In this document: piece after piece, positions 18,001 through 22,051 of the stretch
How positions within the stretch are numbered: the first letter of the stretch is position 1
Layout of the letters: each line of letters begins with the position of its first letter
Source of the DNA: Streptomyces lunaelactis
Lineage (GTDB): Bacteria; Actinomycetota; Actinomycetes; Streptomycetales; Streptomycetaceae
Assembly (NCBI RefSeq): GCF_003054555.1
Contig: NZ_CP026304.1
Location: forward strand, 6,634,001 to 6,698,000
DNA: 64,000 bases
Reading direction: 5' to 3'
The notes under the pieces: model-generated
What the model saw: the letters and a program-made list of their open reading frames with translations, nothing else
Told to the model about the DNA's origin: nothing
Databases searched by the model: none
Made by a program: the position numbers and the translations under genes

Positions 18001-20276
18001 TCGAGAAGTACGACATCGGCTACATCATGGGGATGCTGGCCCACGAGATAGGCCTGCACCCGCTTGCCTCCCGGAACCGGGACATCCCCGATGAGGAGGA
18101 GATGTTCCGGGGCATCCCTCTGCCGGTTCCGGGGCTGGCCGACCTGAAGACGCCGCGCACGATGAACACCGACAACGCGGGTCAGGCCGACCACATCATG
18201 GCGGCATTCCCCAGCAGTACGAGGCACGGGATCTACCGCGACATCGTGCTGAAGATGGCGGAGATGCTGGCGGACTTCGCGCAGGCGCATGTGCCCGGAG
18301 CCAAGCTCCGGGACGTCACGGACCTGATCGACTGCTATCTGATGGATCTGGCGTCTATCGCGATCACCAGTGACTATCGGGTGAACGCGGCCAAGGAGCC
18401 TGGTAACACCGCGAAGGTCTACAACGCCTACAAGGCGCTGTTCGCTGCGCGTATGGCTGAGGACAGCCCAATCCGTGCTCTGCTGCCCGCCGACAAGGGG
18501 ATGTTCGGCGTGGTGCGGGACTTCACCTCACTGGCCGCAAGCGTCGCCACCAACAACCGCGGCGACAGCATCCAGCCGCCCACGCCGACGGACGACGCCC
18601 GCCCCCGACTCCCGCAAGCAACCGACAACAGTCAGCAGACCGAGGAGAGCATCCAGCAAGCCCCGCCCGCAACACCGCAGTTGAGGGGTCCGCGCGACAG
18701 CCGCCCCCGCTTCGTGGTGCGGTCGGGCTTCGACGCGCGCCGCTTCTCCTACCAGGGCGAGCAGGTCACGGACCTCACCGTCCGGCTCGCGATACGGGGC
18801 CCGGAGGGTCAGACCACGCTCGTGGCCGATCAACTCGACGCAGGTGTACGGGATTTCCTCAACAGTCCTGCTTACCGGTTGCCGAACGGCGACCGCCTCC
18901 ATGTCACCGTCGAGCACGTCGCCCCCTCGGACTCTCCGCACCTGACTGTGGACCTGGTGGGCCGGGACCGCGCGATGGATCAAAGCACGTGGTGGGCGGA
19001 CGCCGATCCGGTGCAGATGGTCCATGAGTTGACCCACCAGCTCGGTCTGCGGGACGAATACCGTGACGCCGACTCCCCGCACCGCCCGCACATCCCAGGC
19101 AGTCTCCTCGGCGACCTGAACGCGGGCCCCGAGGACTCTTCGCTCGCCGTCGCCGGTCTGCGGGGTCGGCACCTGGCGCTGCTCAGTGCGCTGATCGGTG
19201 ACGTCGACCCGCAACCTCAGAGCAAGCAGGACAGCGAACAGGGCACCGAGCGGCACACCGAGCAGAGCTGGGACGCCGCCCGCACCGCTACCGAGCCGGT
19301 CCTCCGCGAGTCCGTCTGGGTGGACCCGGTCTCCCTGCCCCGACCGTCCGACAGCGGCGCGGCAGTCACCGAAGGCACCGAGGTCCCGGCCCGTATGCCG
19401 CAGGACCCGAACGCGACCCCCACCGCCCCAGCAAGGGCCTACGTGCCGTTCTCGTCGGGGAACTTCGAGTTCACGAACCTGGCGCACACGAACGAGAAGT
19501 ATCGCGACAAGGCGATCCGCATCATCGATCTGCTGCGGAAGCACGACACCATCAGGGAGTACATCGGCACCCGCCCCTGCCGCATCACCCTGCACCTGCG
19601 GACGACGGAGCCCCCGGCCGACGTGAGGGACCGTGACGATGACGGCGTGGACATCAACCTCGCCAGCTATTACTTCGAGAAGTACGACATCGGCTACATC
19701 ACGGGCATGCTGGCCCACGAGATCGGCCTGCACCCGCTCGCCTCCCGCAACACGAACATCCCCGACGAGGAGGAGATGTTCCAGGGAGTCCCGCTGACCG
19801 TGCCGGGGCTGGCCGACCTCAGCACACCGCGCACCATGAACACCGAGGGTGCGGGTCAGGCCGACCACATCATGGCCGCCTTCCCCAGCAGCACAAGGCA
19901 CCGGATCTACCGCGACATCGTCCTGGGAATGGCCAAGATCCTGGCGGAGGACGCGCAGGCCGGCGAGGAGGGTGCCAAGGCCCAGGACGTCACCGACCTG
20001 ATCGACTGCTATCTGATGGACTTGGCCTCAATCGCCCTCACCAACGACCACCGGACGAACGCGGCGAAGGAGCCGAACTACACGGCGCGGGTCTACAACG
20101 CCTACAAAGACTTGTTCCAGGCCCAGTTGGCGGGAGCCACTGCGCTCCAGGCCCTTCAGGCCCTCCTGCCGTCCAACAAGAGCATGTTCGGCGTGATGAA
20201 CGACTTCCGGCGCATCGCCACCCACGTCGCCATCGGCAACAGCGGTGACAGCATCCAGCAGGCCGGTACGACCTGA
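1..20276 (+). CDS. Giant multidomain toxin-like protein, 5' end outside the window
   Basis: The frame is open from base 3 to the TGA at 20274-20276, so at least 6,757 residues are visible and the true start lies upstream; internal GTG codons such as 228 are not convincing starts. Visible residue number equals nucleotide position divided by 3. Order seen: a His-Gly...Cys protease-like module (residues ~205-310), an OTU-like cysteine protease (~560-770), a long uncharacterised beta-rich-looking middle (~900-2600) with a Gln/Pro linker (~1413-1479), two OTU-like domains lacking the catalytic Cys (~2765-2990 and ~3080-3245), then seven A modules with AHEIGLH and five B modules with HELTHQLG (~3384-6757). 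No signal peptide or membrane segment is visible, but the N-terminus is missing. The layout resembles Streptomyces giant polymorphic-toxin-like proteins; from memory some are annotated as lonely-Cys-domain proteins. The actual target and secretion route are unknown. Confidence 0.9.
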   Translation, partial: GLPAAAKLATLSRPWTDTATDLYLESGNSNSNSSGDSNNNGVGGHRPGGGRGPGNGGTPPPPPPTRSDNSPAPPPVALPVAPPPTGRIVVRPANSGATADNGNGPARPSGEPLVTTLDGHTVPVAQLRRWVPNATAKPEPGRAVQTLTISQGPAEDGKAHSAGRRALLGQDTFRGVRTTSAQPAPGTVADPPARRTVFTGPPTALPGSGTERGADYLAVHGTSRTVTLGTENAARPTVKVSGVQLGEVLKSWAQDGDQDRPLVLFSCETGRQPQVAGLPVAQHVANRTGRQVYAPTTEVGTARDRDGTVRAVLTEGSDGPGGWRLFTPEPSGVDLDDLARDAGLHAGPEPADAFARARTLQQIRALREALGPDAEQGPENRELLAGLAFVDNLRWLSPDTAARYGDGRMTPDLLRRMVVDRGGAKSGTTTDPGADPTVEQYTEFLRAAAELRSTARPDTTLDALLPPPPPALPPTTLVSPEDARGLSYAPSAQITWSLSSTPLPLSELGLSSEDTAELARRRPDLAPASSRPESLAEDMTLLSKATPGTADTVNADGLSFRRLDTPGGGNCLFRAALDSARSQAVPPAWAARNVAGLRRLLSDRITESELGDAVALAIPDPVFSVVDDLRMRAVAGAQDPAERSRITQLWNRIAQDVVTGGDAGEWQRILRESDYPHLADVAPTPADAWRLGAKELVGAAAELPALWASPFADQLPEALAHTLDLDLRLVQPDPRSPGTTFVNTLNPGGQGGALHLAYNGTDHYDALVPASAPLTPVPDPNTTPDPNTTTTQDPATTQDPATPDPDGSDPFGEWLRSMGGVTDLDGPETEGAPDRGDPVPLETQLERHRPARLLTGQDARPPGPVPTTVTFEDGSRLPTILIHPDADPGDGTPAGRPDGTPRGRPTGLFTGPGKTTLRSPEQVAEEILSKLPKKLRAQFDEAELLRLLTEQPGAFTAPRGARFVGREKSGVGHEMTVEAIPYHRWERFSDVNGGTVRLDTMRRGQAGTGGGRSVGFGRRIAGGLSMGPPLNWLLKIGVSLGWTRRTDYAQGTQAYNQSEWRAHEGSHLHLDDVHYRVRVDRVTEAPKTTGPDNSSGRGSTPGNQPNTPLPKPHWQRTQVHSAEFAMRDGLSWRLPDDLTVPYKGPQRAPKTLTFPDGVEPRITDTTGLHLTDPPEDMALAISGARPGSSAHRTLVSYVRPGRLLALFGRFSGPVTGPELTRGSGQHPLGHLIVERSVPHRATLVTESVKAELRDLTQTTYQNERGHVRDTRLGVQVTAGPNYTLLGAETDVRLQGGPLVRADLSAGRGHYLGVDAARKTTGRVRNHPIALYRVERTLMVRKPGEPPSAARPVRVVSLDWISTQDARRLAGWDSRTPGQAGPNPDAEPPVPWYLTREDPVHLSGQVRAEGFRPVRPQTQVQSQSQPQPQTQPQPQSQVQPQTQPQPQPQPQPQPQSQPQGQSQSQQQPQAQQPVPQDPMRAFADAVLDTLHRSYPSLFVPPLMLRHPRLAKFWYGDGRMRTALHNDRQVREAMNRPSLAQSLDDLTTTGVPVTLTEDGKVRRGHHTLILRARLTDRQFETTMSERSLRNAVIGTEVSGQGQQASLTLSGGVELGVSPRDHNKVPGVGLPRQAGNVTVGVRHAKTDQKATRNTVAVAHDQLTFQTGADLYSYQVELGASFEGHRRPRGWARLASVGLLGAGVFVSKVEERPLFTRGNETVGRVELAVPAAHGSDRHAPADPPPTGPAPATAAVPQQLSSTEADQLLDGTRPLPRTDSPDRQLTKKLLSVPHVVLSAEGGPQRQQLMQDTADRASGTSWHVSAPGAPVRTALRRAMANLSVAGQLGQYLGPFGSRVAGLNGAGPFRTHYLKAAVRGELGNFRVKSDPKPASLEATIGNEHRVAGSTSTVSRTTVGLQGADMPLQQAPGQSAVVGSYSTALQYAWGKGRSVSQTLTRGRNTTLTFAGRMYLVVADAAETVAVRDRWTAAMGTVGTRAGARISSAAGRFSERLGDSLAPRRAAAALQRIRDAVMFHLPMQDVIEAGLARDGLGITTPHNLGGGYRVPPYLRNRRFPTHPSGQLDAGPAAQQLMGQLEKIGVPSHDREQVLQRLSPDFLRGHLHELTTDGMNLPVRYRAWSSPHHLPVGGSPGQVQFKLTPVTTTVDRLRTGYELEDYRTIARDDADGTSQDRGADVTLSAGQRAAESGIFVANPSLQGTAAKQRSSTRTRTAGTTAMPNIATTQAHAEIVTSYVLTVTMTDATGDPLTPGVNTPVGSLNEILPANLLTPDGDGADGALTEQDVPEPERAVKMLTAAQARPEGIAAWRTSAAGDGTGGADPDILPFDDRIGSGILAVDIRGAANVQDALTLATARADGLGDSDLGKRHTGKVLGSRVRMARQTPLTGLGTAAAQAQQEATAQGGLTAGFREALGANGSPLPAQASARLFGQYHTADSRLYAKMHRRGARLLAVENKPRMEAMQRAKTSDALEAGITDNVEGAVGTAPMAGNSNAGVTNPGATVPIGGSNDGTVLKGTADTTLGTHLKVVTDRSMLFALPVSWLSVAEADHRITDSRPLYALGKAKRGPRAAEAETTALVWLREDIARDYGLLDDTTFPDEVLAAWDDLSKAAGDLAAAEKGYYDARARARETWLDLSPAEQAALGDDNSGPPTDLPQDMVWSPAVVAWQAARQEVHRWEQHTDAAARDHHRLHLAASRLTAHHQGSASVPVPDRPQEYAEPGWRSEAPEPYVITDGTDSAPRTLTSPDGATVREVHDMPHDGASFFHALLAAAEARGRLPHLLGTDLADRFTGASGDPAVTAEAIGTARDRLAWELGEDGNGDLLDALALDAEDTFTQDELDAAGVQLTPAQQTEFDVFGRLPQTYWPTPAQRVALATAALSRPFASEPLQDGGTERPDGEPARPERRAGDHGGADLLPALAARVLGTPLTVVTGEGRDQLFLPHGTDPAAVDPATDPVLFTTDGFFHAALPPGTSPPVATPLPAPAAVTTGTTAATATTATTATGTGANTGTSAVGTSGTDTTTSPGSEPRSAQPPAHRSHATPPWLPPADSSGPRYRLDRDGVLTAPDGATYTQVAPAGRGNGFFGALSTALRQAAEQPGLDRQEAARLRMRAGATPAQLMRLNGLPADSAERDSLFTPPPLRTHPGEPAPSQDAREGHLRRHLAEAPWGPGADRAVARWAAASTGTTVTLIEENGTAHTYPGPSGDSGPHLRLRRRGGDFVPLSLHTPAPTPKAPAPKDTESKAPEPKGLEAPEPKGPEQKAPVLEGSELKGPELKGPEAQVTTSVDTATPVPPVPDPASQDPALQNAALQDAATLPLPPSPTGSDLAGLLEEEAYELSTLSGTDAGSDAPADSDTAPAAPEPVLRPFKLGNFEFTNLNQTERYVDKAVRIVELLDEHSTIKNYVGGRPVRITLHVRTTETPADVRDLGDDGVQINLASYYFEKYDIGYIMGMLAHEIGLHPLASRNTEIPEQEEAYRGMPLPVPGLTDLKTPRFMNTEGAGQADHIMAAYPRTIRHGIYRDIVIEMAKVLAQHARVGVTGAKSQDVTDLFDTYLMDLASIAVTSDYRMNAVKEPNYTAKVYNAYKEMLRAQLAENTALRDLLPSNKSLFGVARSFTQLATSIATNNRGDSIQQPVAPDQAGGNTGEVRPRLPEAGTGPAPQTAPSATSPTRGFPRDSRPRFVVRSGFDARRFSYQGKPVTDLTVRIAMRGTDGQATRVFDQLNAGVSEFLNDPDYRLPNGDRLHVTVEHVDPTDAPHLTVNLAGRDQAMNQTTWWSDAAPVQMVHELTHQLGLRDEYRDADSPHRPHILGSLLGDLDGATEDASLAPAGLRDRHMALLGALIGDVTPAPQQNGDQADQSWAAARSAAAAETRESIWVDPVSLPRSADGPAVTEVPAHMQQDSDTAPAAPEPVLRPFKLGNFEFTNLNQTERYVDKAVRIVELLDEHSTIKNYVGGRPVRITLHVRTTETPADVRDLGDDGVQINLASYYFEKYDIGYIMGMLAHEIGLHPLASRNTKIPEEEELYRGMPLLVPGLETLKTPRFMNTEGAGQEDHVMAAFPHTIRHGIYRDIVLEMAGVLAQHARVGVTGAKSQDVTDLIDTYLMDLASIAVTNDHRARAIRDPNYTARVYNTYKAQLAEHIAQDSPVRPLLPADKGRFGVLGDFAQLATSVGTNNRGDSIQQPVAPDQAGGNTGEARPRLPQTDTDTDTDTGTDRTATTGVPARMPQNPNTTPAAPEPVLIPFKSGNFEFTNLKHTNEGYRDKAVRIIELLRKHDTIRDYVGDRPVRITLHLRTTETPADVTDRGDAGVDINLASYYFEKYDIGYIMGMLAHEIGLHPLASRDTNIPDEEGMFAGVPLTVPGLTDLKTPRTMNTEGAGQADHIMAAFPSSTRHRIYRDIVLKMAGVLAEDARTGEEGAKPSDVTDLIDTYLMDLATIALTNDRRKDAAWEPRYTAKVYNAYKAQFAAQLAQDSRVRGLLPADKSWYNVTSNFLGLGSSVAFNNQGDSIQTSTPTPSGSDTGEARPRLPQGSTDAGLQSGPSGTSRPRGPRDNRPRFVVRSGFDARRFTYDGDPVTDLTVRIAIRGTDGQVSRVFGQLNAGVSEFLNVPGYRLPNGDLLHVTVEHVDPADAPHLTVDLAGRDQTMDQNTWWADADPVQMVHELTHQLGLRDEYRDADSPHRPHIPGSLLGDLNADPEDSSLAVAGLRGRHLALLGALIGDVTPQPEGGAEEDTEQTWDAVRTGTDPVLRESVWVDPVSLPRPSTDGTAVTEVPVRMPQDPNATSTAAAEPNLVPFKSGNFEFTNLKHTNERYRDKAVRIIELLRDHPTINEYIGNRPCRITLHLRTTETPADVRDRGDAGVDINLASYYFEKYDIGYIMGMLAHEIGLHPLASRNTEIPEQEEAYRGMPLPVPGLTDLRTPRFMNTEGAGQADHVMAAYPRTIRHGIYRDIVLKMADMLAEAAQAGVEGAKSKDVTDLIDCYLMDLASIAITSDYRMNAAKEPGNTGKVYNAYKALFAASMAEDSPARALLPADKGMFGVVRDFTQLATSLATNNRGDSIQQPMSTEEARPRLPQGTDSVQGTEESIQQALLGTPQLRGPRDSRPRFVVRSGFDARRFTHDGEPVTDLTVRLAIGGPEGQTTLVADQLDAGVRDFLNSPAYRLPNGDRLHVTVEHVAPSDSPHLTVDLAGRDRTMDQNTWWADADPVQMVHELTHQLGLRDEYRDADSPHRPHIPGSLLGDLNADPEDFSLVSSGLRGRHLALLGALIGDVTPQPEPSGQDGEQSWDAARTATDPVLRKSVWVDPVSLPRSADDGTAVIEVPARMPQDPNATPANAAAEPTLTPFKSGNFEFTNLKHTEEKYRDKAVRIIDVLRKHDTIRDYIGNRPCRITLHVRTTETPADVTDRGDAGVDINLASYYFEKYDIGYIMGMLAHEIGLHPLASRNTNIPDEEGMFAGMPLTVPGLADLKTPRMMNTEGAGQADHIMAAFPSSTRHRIYRDIVLDMAKVLAEDAQGGEEGAKPADVTDLIDTYLMDLATIALTNDRRRDAAWEPRYTAKVYNAYKAQFAAQLAQDSPVRGLLPADKSWYNVTSNFLGLGSSVAFNNQGDSIQTVSPVQAGTSAQADSVTGEARPRLPQGSTDTALQTQLPGTSQPRGPRDSRPRFVVRSGFDARRFTYDGDPVTDLTVRIAIRGTDGQASRVFDQLKSGVSEFLNVTGYRLPNGDLLHVSVELVTPSGSPHLTVDLANRDQTMDQNTWWADADPVQMVHELTHQLGLRDEYRDADSPHRPHVPGSLLGDLNADPEDSSPAVAGLRGRHLALLGALIGDVTPQPEGSAEDDSEQTWDAVRTGTDPVLREAIWVDPVSLPRPSTDRAEVAEVTEVTGVPARMPQGPNATPATAAEPDSGPFVMENFEFTNLKRSNERYRAKAVRMVDVLRDHPTIKAYVGGRPVRITLHVRTTETPADVRDLGEDGVQINLASYYFEKYDIGYIMGMLAHEIGLHPLASRNRDIPDEEEMFRGIPLPVPGLADLKTPRTMNTDNAGQADHIMAAFPSSTRHGIYRDIVLKMAEMLADFAQAHVPGAKLRDVTDLIDCYLMDLASIAITSDYRVNAAKEPGNTAKVYNAYKALFAARMAEDSPIRALLPADKGMFGVVRDFTSLAASVATNNRGDSIQPPTPTDDARPRLPQATDNSQQTEESIQQAPPATPQLRGPRDSRPRFVVRSGFDARRFSYQGEQVTDLTVRLAIRGPEGQTTLVADQLDAGVRDFLNSPAYRLPNGDRLHVTVEHVAPSDSPHLTVDLVGRDRAMDQSTWWADADPVQMVHELTHQLGLRDEYRDADSPHRPHIPGSLLGDLNAGPEDSSLAVAGLRGRHLALLSALIGDVDPQPQSKQDSEQGTERHTEQSWDAARTATEPVLRESVWVDPVSLPRPSDSGAAVTEGTEVPARMPQDPNATPTAPARAYVPFSSGNFEFTNLAHTNEKYRDKAIRIIDLLRKHDTIREYIGTRPCRITLHLRTTEPPADVRDRDDDGVDINLASYYFEKYDIGYITGMLAHEIGLHPLASRNTNIPDEEEMFQGVPLTVPGLADLSTPRTMNTEGAGQADHIMAAFPSSTRHRIYRDIVLGMAKILAEDAQAGEEGAKAQDVTDLIDCYLMDLASIALTNDHRTNAAKEPNYTARVYNAYKDLFQAQLAGATALQALQALLPSNKSMFGVMNDFRRIATHVAIGNSGDSIQQAGTT
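630..930 (+). other. Caspase-fold-like (clan CD type) His/Cys module in the giant protein
   Basis: A hydrophobic strand ends in LAVHG (His codon at 660-662, residue 220) and about 47 residues later a second hydrophobic strand ends in VLFSC (Cys codon 801-803, residue 267) followed by ETGRQ. Hydrophobic-strand-HG and hydrophobic-strand-C is the signature arrangement of clan CD peptidases such as the self-cleaving C80 domains of large toxins and CHAT domains. This is an inference from motif spacing; it may instead be the lonely-Cys domain noted in Streptomyces giant proteins. If active, it could process the giant chain. Confidence 0.5.
1675..2320 (+). other. OTU-like cysteine protease domain in the giant protein (Cys and His present)
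   Basis: The motif GGGNCLFRA places a cysteine at 1713-1715 (residue 571), matching the DGNCLFRA motif of OTU-family peptidases. The partner His lies in TDHYDAL at 2289-2291 (residue 763), matching the C-terminal HY motif. Spacing of about 190 residues is usual for OTU domains. OTU enzymes cleave ubiquitin-type or other isopeptide bonds; in bacterial toxins they occur as processing or effector domains. Confidence 0.65.
4240..4437 (+). repeat. Gln/Pro/Ser-rich low-complexity linker inside the giant gene
   Basis: About 65 codons encode an almost uninterrupted alternation of Gln with Pro, Ser or Thr, written at DNA level as imperfect CAGCCC/CAGTCC units. It separates two stretches of globular-looking sequence and is probably a flexible linker; the DNA is prone to slippage, so its length may vary between strains. 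Confidence 0.85.
8290..8970 (+). other. Degenerate OTU-like domain 2, catalytic Cys replaced by Ser
   Basis: The sequence around DGASFFHAL aligns with the Cys motif of the upstream OTU-like domain (GGGNCLFRA), but Ser (codon 8334-8336, residue 2778) stands where Cys is expected. The C-terminal counterpart reads DGFFHAALPP instead of TDHYDALVP, so the His register is also lost. It therefore looks like a pseudo-enzyme kept for structure or binding. Confidence 0.5.
9235..9735 (+). other. Degenerate OTU-like domain 3, catalytic Cys replaced by Gly
   Basis: GRGNGFFGALS aligns with the OTU Cys motif, with Gly (codon 9297-9299, residue 3099) at the catalytic position. The C-terminal strand GGDFVPLSL has no HY pair. 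Together with domain 2 this gives one apparently intact and two inactive OTU-like copies in the same chain. Confidence 0.5.
10110..20276 (+). repeat. Tandem array of two metallopeptidase-like modules: 7 x A and 5 x B
   Basis: A modules start (PF..GNFEFTNL motif) at 10152, 11799, 12780, 14433, 16083, 17772 and 19446; B modules (RPRFVVRSGFDARRF motif) at about 11088, 13713, 15363, 17034 and 18702. Order is A1-B1-A2-A3-B2-A4-B3-A5-B4-A6-B5-A7. Full A-B units are about 1.65-1.69 kb. Every A copy keeps AHEIGLHPLASR (HExxxH) and every B copy keeps HELTHQLGLRDEYRDADSPH (HExxH followed by a DE pair, as in zinc metallopeptidases). Sequence drifts elsewhere while these motifs are fixed, suggesting selection on the metal site. 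A1 and A2 are nearly identical at DNA level over about 200 bp with an offset of 1,647 bp, and the B copy expected between A2 and A3 is absent. Confidence 0.9.
12661..12699 (+). repeat. Hexanucleotide microsatellite encoding Asp-Thr repeats
   Basis: About five tandem GACACC-type units encode alternating Asp and Thr in the linker after A2, exactly where a B module is missing. It keeps the frame and is a likely slippage or recombination point. A comparable 9-bp unit (GCTGAAGTC type, three copies) sits in the linker at about 17675-17702. Confidence 0.8.
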
Positions 20277-20305
20277 GGCGCGTGTGTCTCTGACGCACGC
20301 GCCTC
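20275..20305 (+). terminator. Stem-loop terminator of the giant gene
   Basis: A 10-bp perfect stem, GAGGCGCGTG (20275-20284) with CACGCGCCTC (20296-20305) and an 11-nt loop, begins inside the stop codon. There is no U-tract, which is common for Streptomyces terminators. Confidence 0.7.
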
Positions 20306-20361
20306 CTGGCGCACGATCGGGGCGGCCGGTTCTATCGGGAAAATCCTCCGGCCTCGAACGA

Positions 20362-20450
20362 CCGGGTGATGGGAGCCGTGTGAATCGAGAGGTTCACGCA
20401 CGGTTCTGAGAGAGCCGGGAGGTGAGATCCCTCCCGGCTACTCGCTGGAT
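20362..20450 (+). mobile_element. Group II intron 3' remnant (domains V and VI)
   Basis: Bases 20373-20406 fold into a 34-nt hairpin with all marks of group II intron domain V: GAGCCG at the 5' base with the AGC triad, CGGTTC closing it, a GAGA tetraloop, and a 2-nt bulge (CG) on the 3' strand. It is followed at 20410-20443 by a domain VI hairpin: GAG plus AGCCGGGAGG pairs with CCTCCCGGCT and CTC, leaving an unpaired A at 20440 in the branch-point position. The intron 3' end would be near 20450. No reverse transcriptase or 5' domains precede it; only about 55 bases separate it from the terminator of the giant gene, so it is a fossil. Confidence 0.8.
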
Positions 20451-20472
20451 AGGGTGCGGCGGCATTCGCTGA

Positions 20473-22002
20473 TCAGATGTCGCGGAAGATCTCGATCTGC
20501 GCGCCCACCGAGTTCAGCCGCTCCGCCAGCTCCTCGTAACCCCGGTTGATGACATACACATTGCGCAGTACGGACGTGCCCTCGGCCGCCATCATCGCGA
20601 GCAGCACCACCACGGCCGGCCGCAGCGCCGGCGGGCACATCATCTCCGCGGCCCGCCAGCGCGTCGGGCCCTCGACCAGGACGCGGTGCGGGTCGAGCAG
20701 CTGGAGGCGGCCGCCCAGACGGTTGAGGTCCGTCAGATAGATCGCGCGGTTGTCGTAGACCCAGTCGTGGATCAGCGTCTTGCCCTGGGCCACGGCCGCG
20801 ATCGCCGCGAAGAACGGCACATTGTCGATGTTCAGGCCCGGGAAGGGCATCGGGTGGATCTTGTCGATCGGCGCCTCCAGCTTGGAGGGCCGGACCGTCA
20901 GGTCCACCAGCCGGGTGCGGCCGTTGTCCGCCGCGTACTCCGCGGAGCGGTCGTGGTCGAGGCCCATCTCCTCCAGCACCGCGAGCTCGATCTCCATGAA
21001 CTCGATCGGGACGCGGCGGATGGTGAGTTCGGACTCGGTGACGACCGCGGCGGCGAGCAGGCTCATCGCCTCGACCGGGTCCTCGGAGGGGGAGTAGTCG
21101 ACGTCCACGTCGATGTTCGGGATGCCGTGCACGGTGAGTGTGGTGGTGCCGACACCGTCCACCCGTACGCCCAGAGCCTCCAGGAAGAAGCACAGGTCCT
21201 GGACCATGTAGTTGGAGGAGGCGTTGCGGATGACGGTCACACCGTCGTGGCGGGCGGCGGCCAGCAGCGCGTTCTCGGTCACCGTGTCGCCGCGCTCGGT
21301 CAGCACGATCGGACGGTCGGGCGACGTCGTGCCCTCCACCACCGCGTGGTAGAGCCCCTCCGTCGCGGTGATGTCCAGGCCGAAGCGGCGCAGCGCGATC
21401 ATGTGCGGCTCGATGGTCCGCGTGCCGAGGTCGCAGCCTCCGGCGTACGGAAGCCGGAAGGTGTCCATCCGGTGCAGCAGCGGACCGAGGAACATGATGA
21501 TGGACCGGGTCCGGCGCGCGGCCTCCGCGTCGATGGCGTCCATGTCGAGCTCGGCCGGCGGCACGATCTCGAGGTCCACGCCCTCGTTGATCCAACGGGT
21601 GCGCACCCCGATAGAGTTGAGCACCTCGAGCAGCCGGAAGACCTCTTCGATACGGGCCACCCGGCGCAGCACCGTGCGGCCCTTGTTGAGCAGCGAGCCG
21701 CAGAGCAGTGCCACACAGGCGTTCTTGCTCGTCTTGACGTCGATGGCGCCGGAGAGCCTGCGTCTGCCGACGACCCGGAGGTGCATGGGCCCGGCGTAGC
21801 CGAGCGAAACGATCTCGCTGTCGAGCGCTTCGCCGATGCGCGCGATCATCTCAAGGCTGATGTTCTGGTTGCCGCGCTCAATGCGATTCACCGCACTCTG
21901 GCTGGTGCCGAGTGCTTCGGCCAACTGCGTCTGTGTCCAGCCCCGATGCTGACGGGCGTCACGGATGAGCTTGCCGATGCGTACGAGGTAGTCGTCTGCC
22001 AT
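20473..22002 (-). CDS. murA: HTH (XRE)-MurA fusion: UDP-GlcNAc 1-carboxyvinyltransferase with N-terminal DNA-binding domain
   Basis: 509 residues. Residues ~6-62 are a Cro/C1-type helix-turn-helix (WTQTQLAEALGTSQSAVNRIE); residues ~74-509 are a complete EPSP-synthase-fold MurA domain. The catalytic Cys is present in AGGCDLGTR (C190, equivalent to E. coli C115), as is the SKNA Lys-Asn pair (K93/N94). MurA transfers enolpyruvate from PEP to UDP-GlcNAc, the first committed step of peptidoglycan synthesis in the cytoplasm. The HTH suggests it also regulates a promoter, perhaps its own, since a perfect dyad lies just upstream of its ATG. From memory this matches SCO5998, a second MurA-type gene of Streptomyces. 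It is convergent with the giant gene and 50 bp downstream of the glyoxalase-like gene. Confidence 0.9.
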   Translation of the reverse strand: MADDYLVRIGKLIRDARQHRGWTQTQLAEALGTSQSAVNRIERGNQNISLEMIARIGEALDSEIVSLGYAGPMHLRVVGRRRLSGAIDVKTSKNACVALLCGSLLNKGRTVLRRVARIEEVFRLLEVLNSIGVRTRWINEGVDLEIVPPAELDMDAIDAEAARRTRSIIMFLGPLLHRMDTFRLPYAGGCDLGTRTIEPHMIALRRFGLDITATEGLYHAVVEGTTSPDRPIVLTERGDTVTENALLAAARHDGVTVIRNASSNYMVQDLCFFLEALGVRVDGVGTTTLTVHGIPNIDVDVDYSPSEDPVEAMSLLAAAVVTESELTIRRVPIEFMEIELAVLEEMGLDHDRSAEYAADNGRTRLVDLTVRPSKLEAPIDKIHPMPFPGLNIDNVPFFAAIAAVAQGKTLIHDWVYDNRAIYLTDLNRLGGRLQLLDPHRVLVEGPTRWRAAEMMCPPALRPAVVVLLAMMAAEGTSVLRNVYVINRGYEELAERLNSVGAQIEIFRDI

Positions 22003-22013
22003 GGCCGCACGCT

Positions 22014-22029
22014 ATCTCAGATATGAGAT
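22014..22029 (-). promoter_or_regulatory. Perfect palindrome upstream of murA, candidate autoregulatory operator
   Basis: ATCTCA-GATA-TGAGAT, a 6-bp inverted repeat with 4-bp spacer, lies 11 bp upstream of the ATG of the HTH-MurA gene. The size and position suit binding by the XRE domain of the gene product; binding itself is inference. Confidence 0.5.
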
Positions 22030-22051
22030 GAGATCGCACTTGGGTGAGCCA

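Noticed and set aside
10110..20276. CRISPR-like periodicity
   Set aside because: Repeats are 1.65 kb coding modules in one reading frame, not short repeats with spacers.
20306..20472. Intact group II intron with reverse transcriptase
   Set aside because: Only domains V and VI are present; no maturase or 5' domains fit into the available space or neighbouring sequence.
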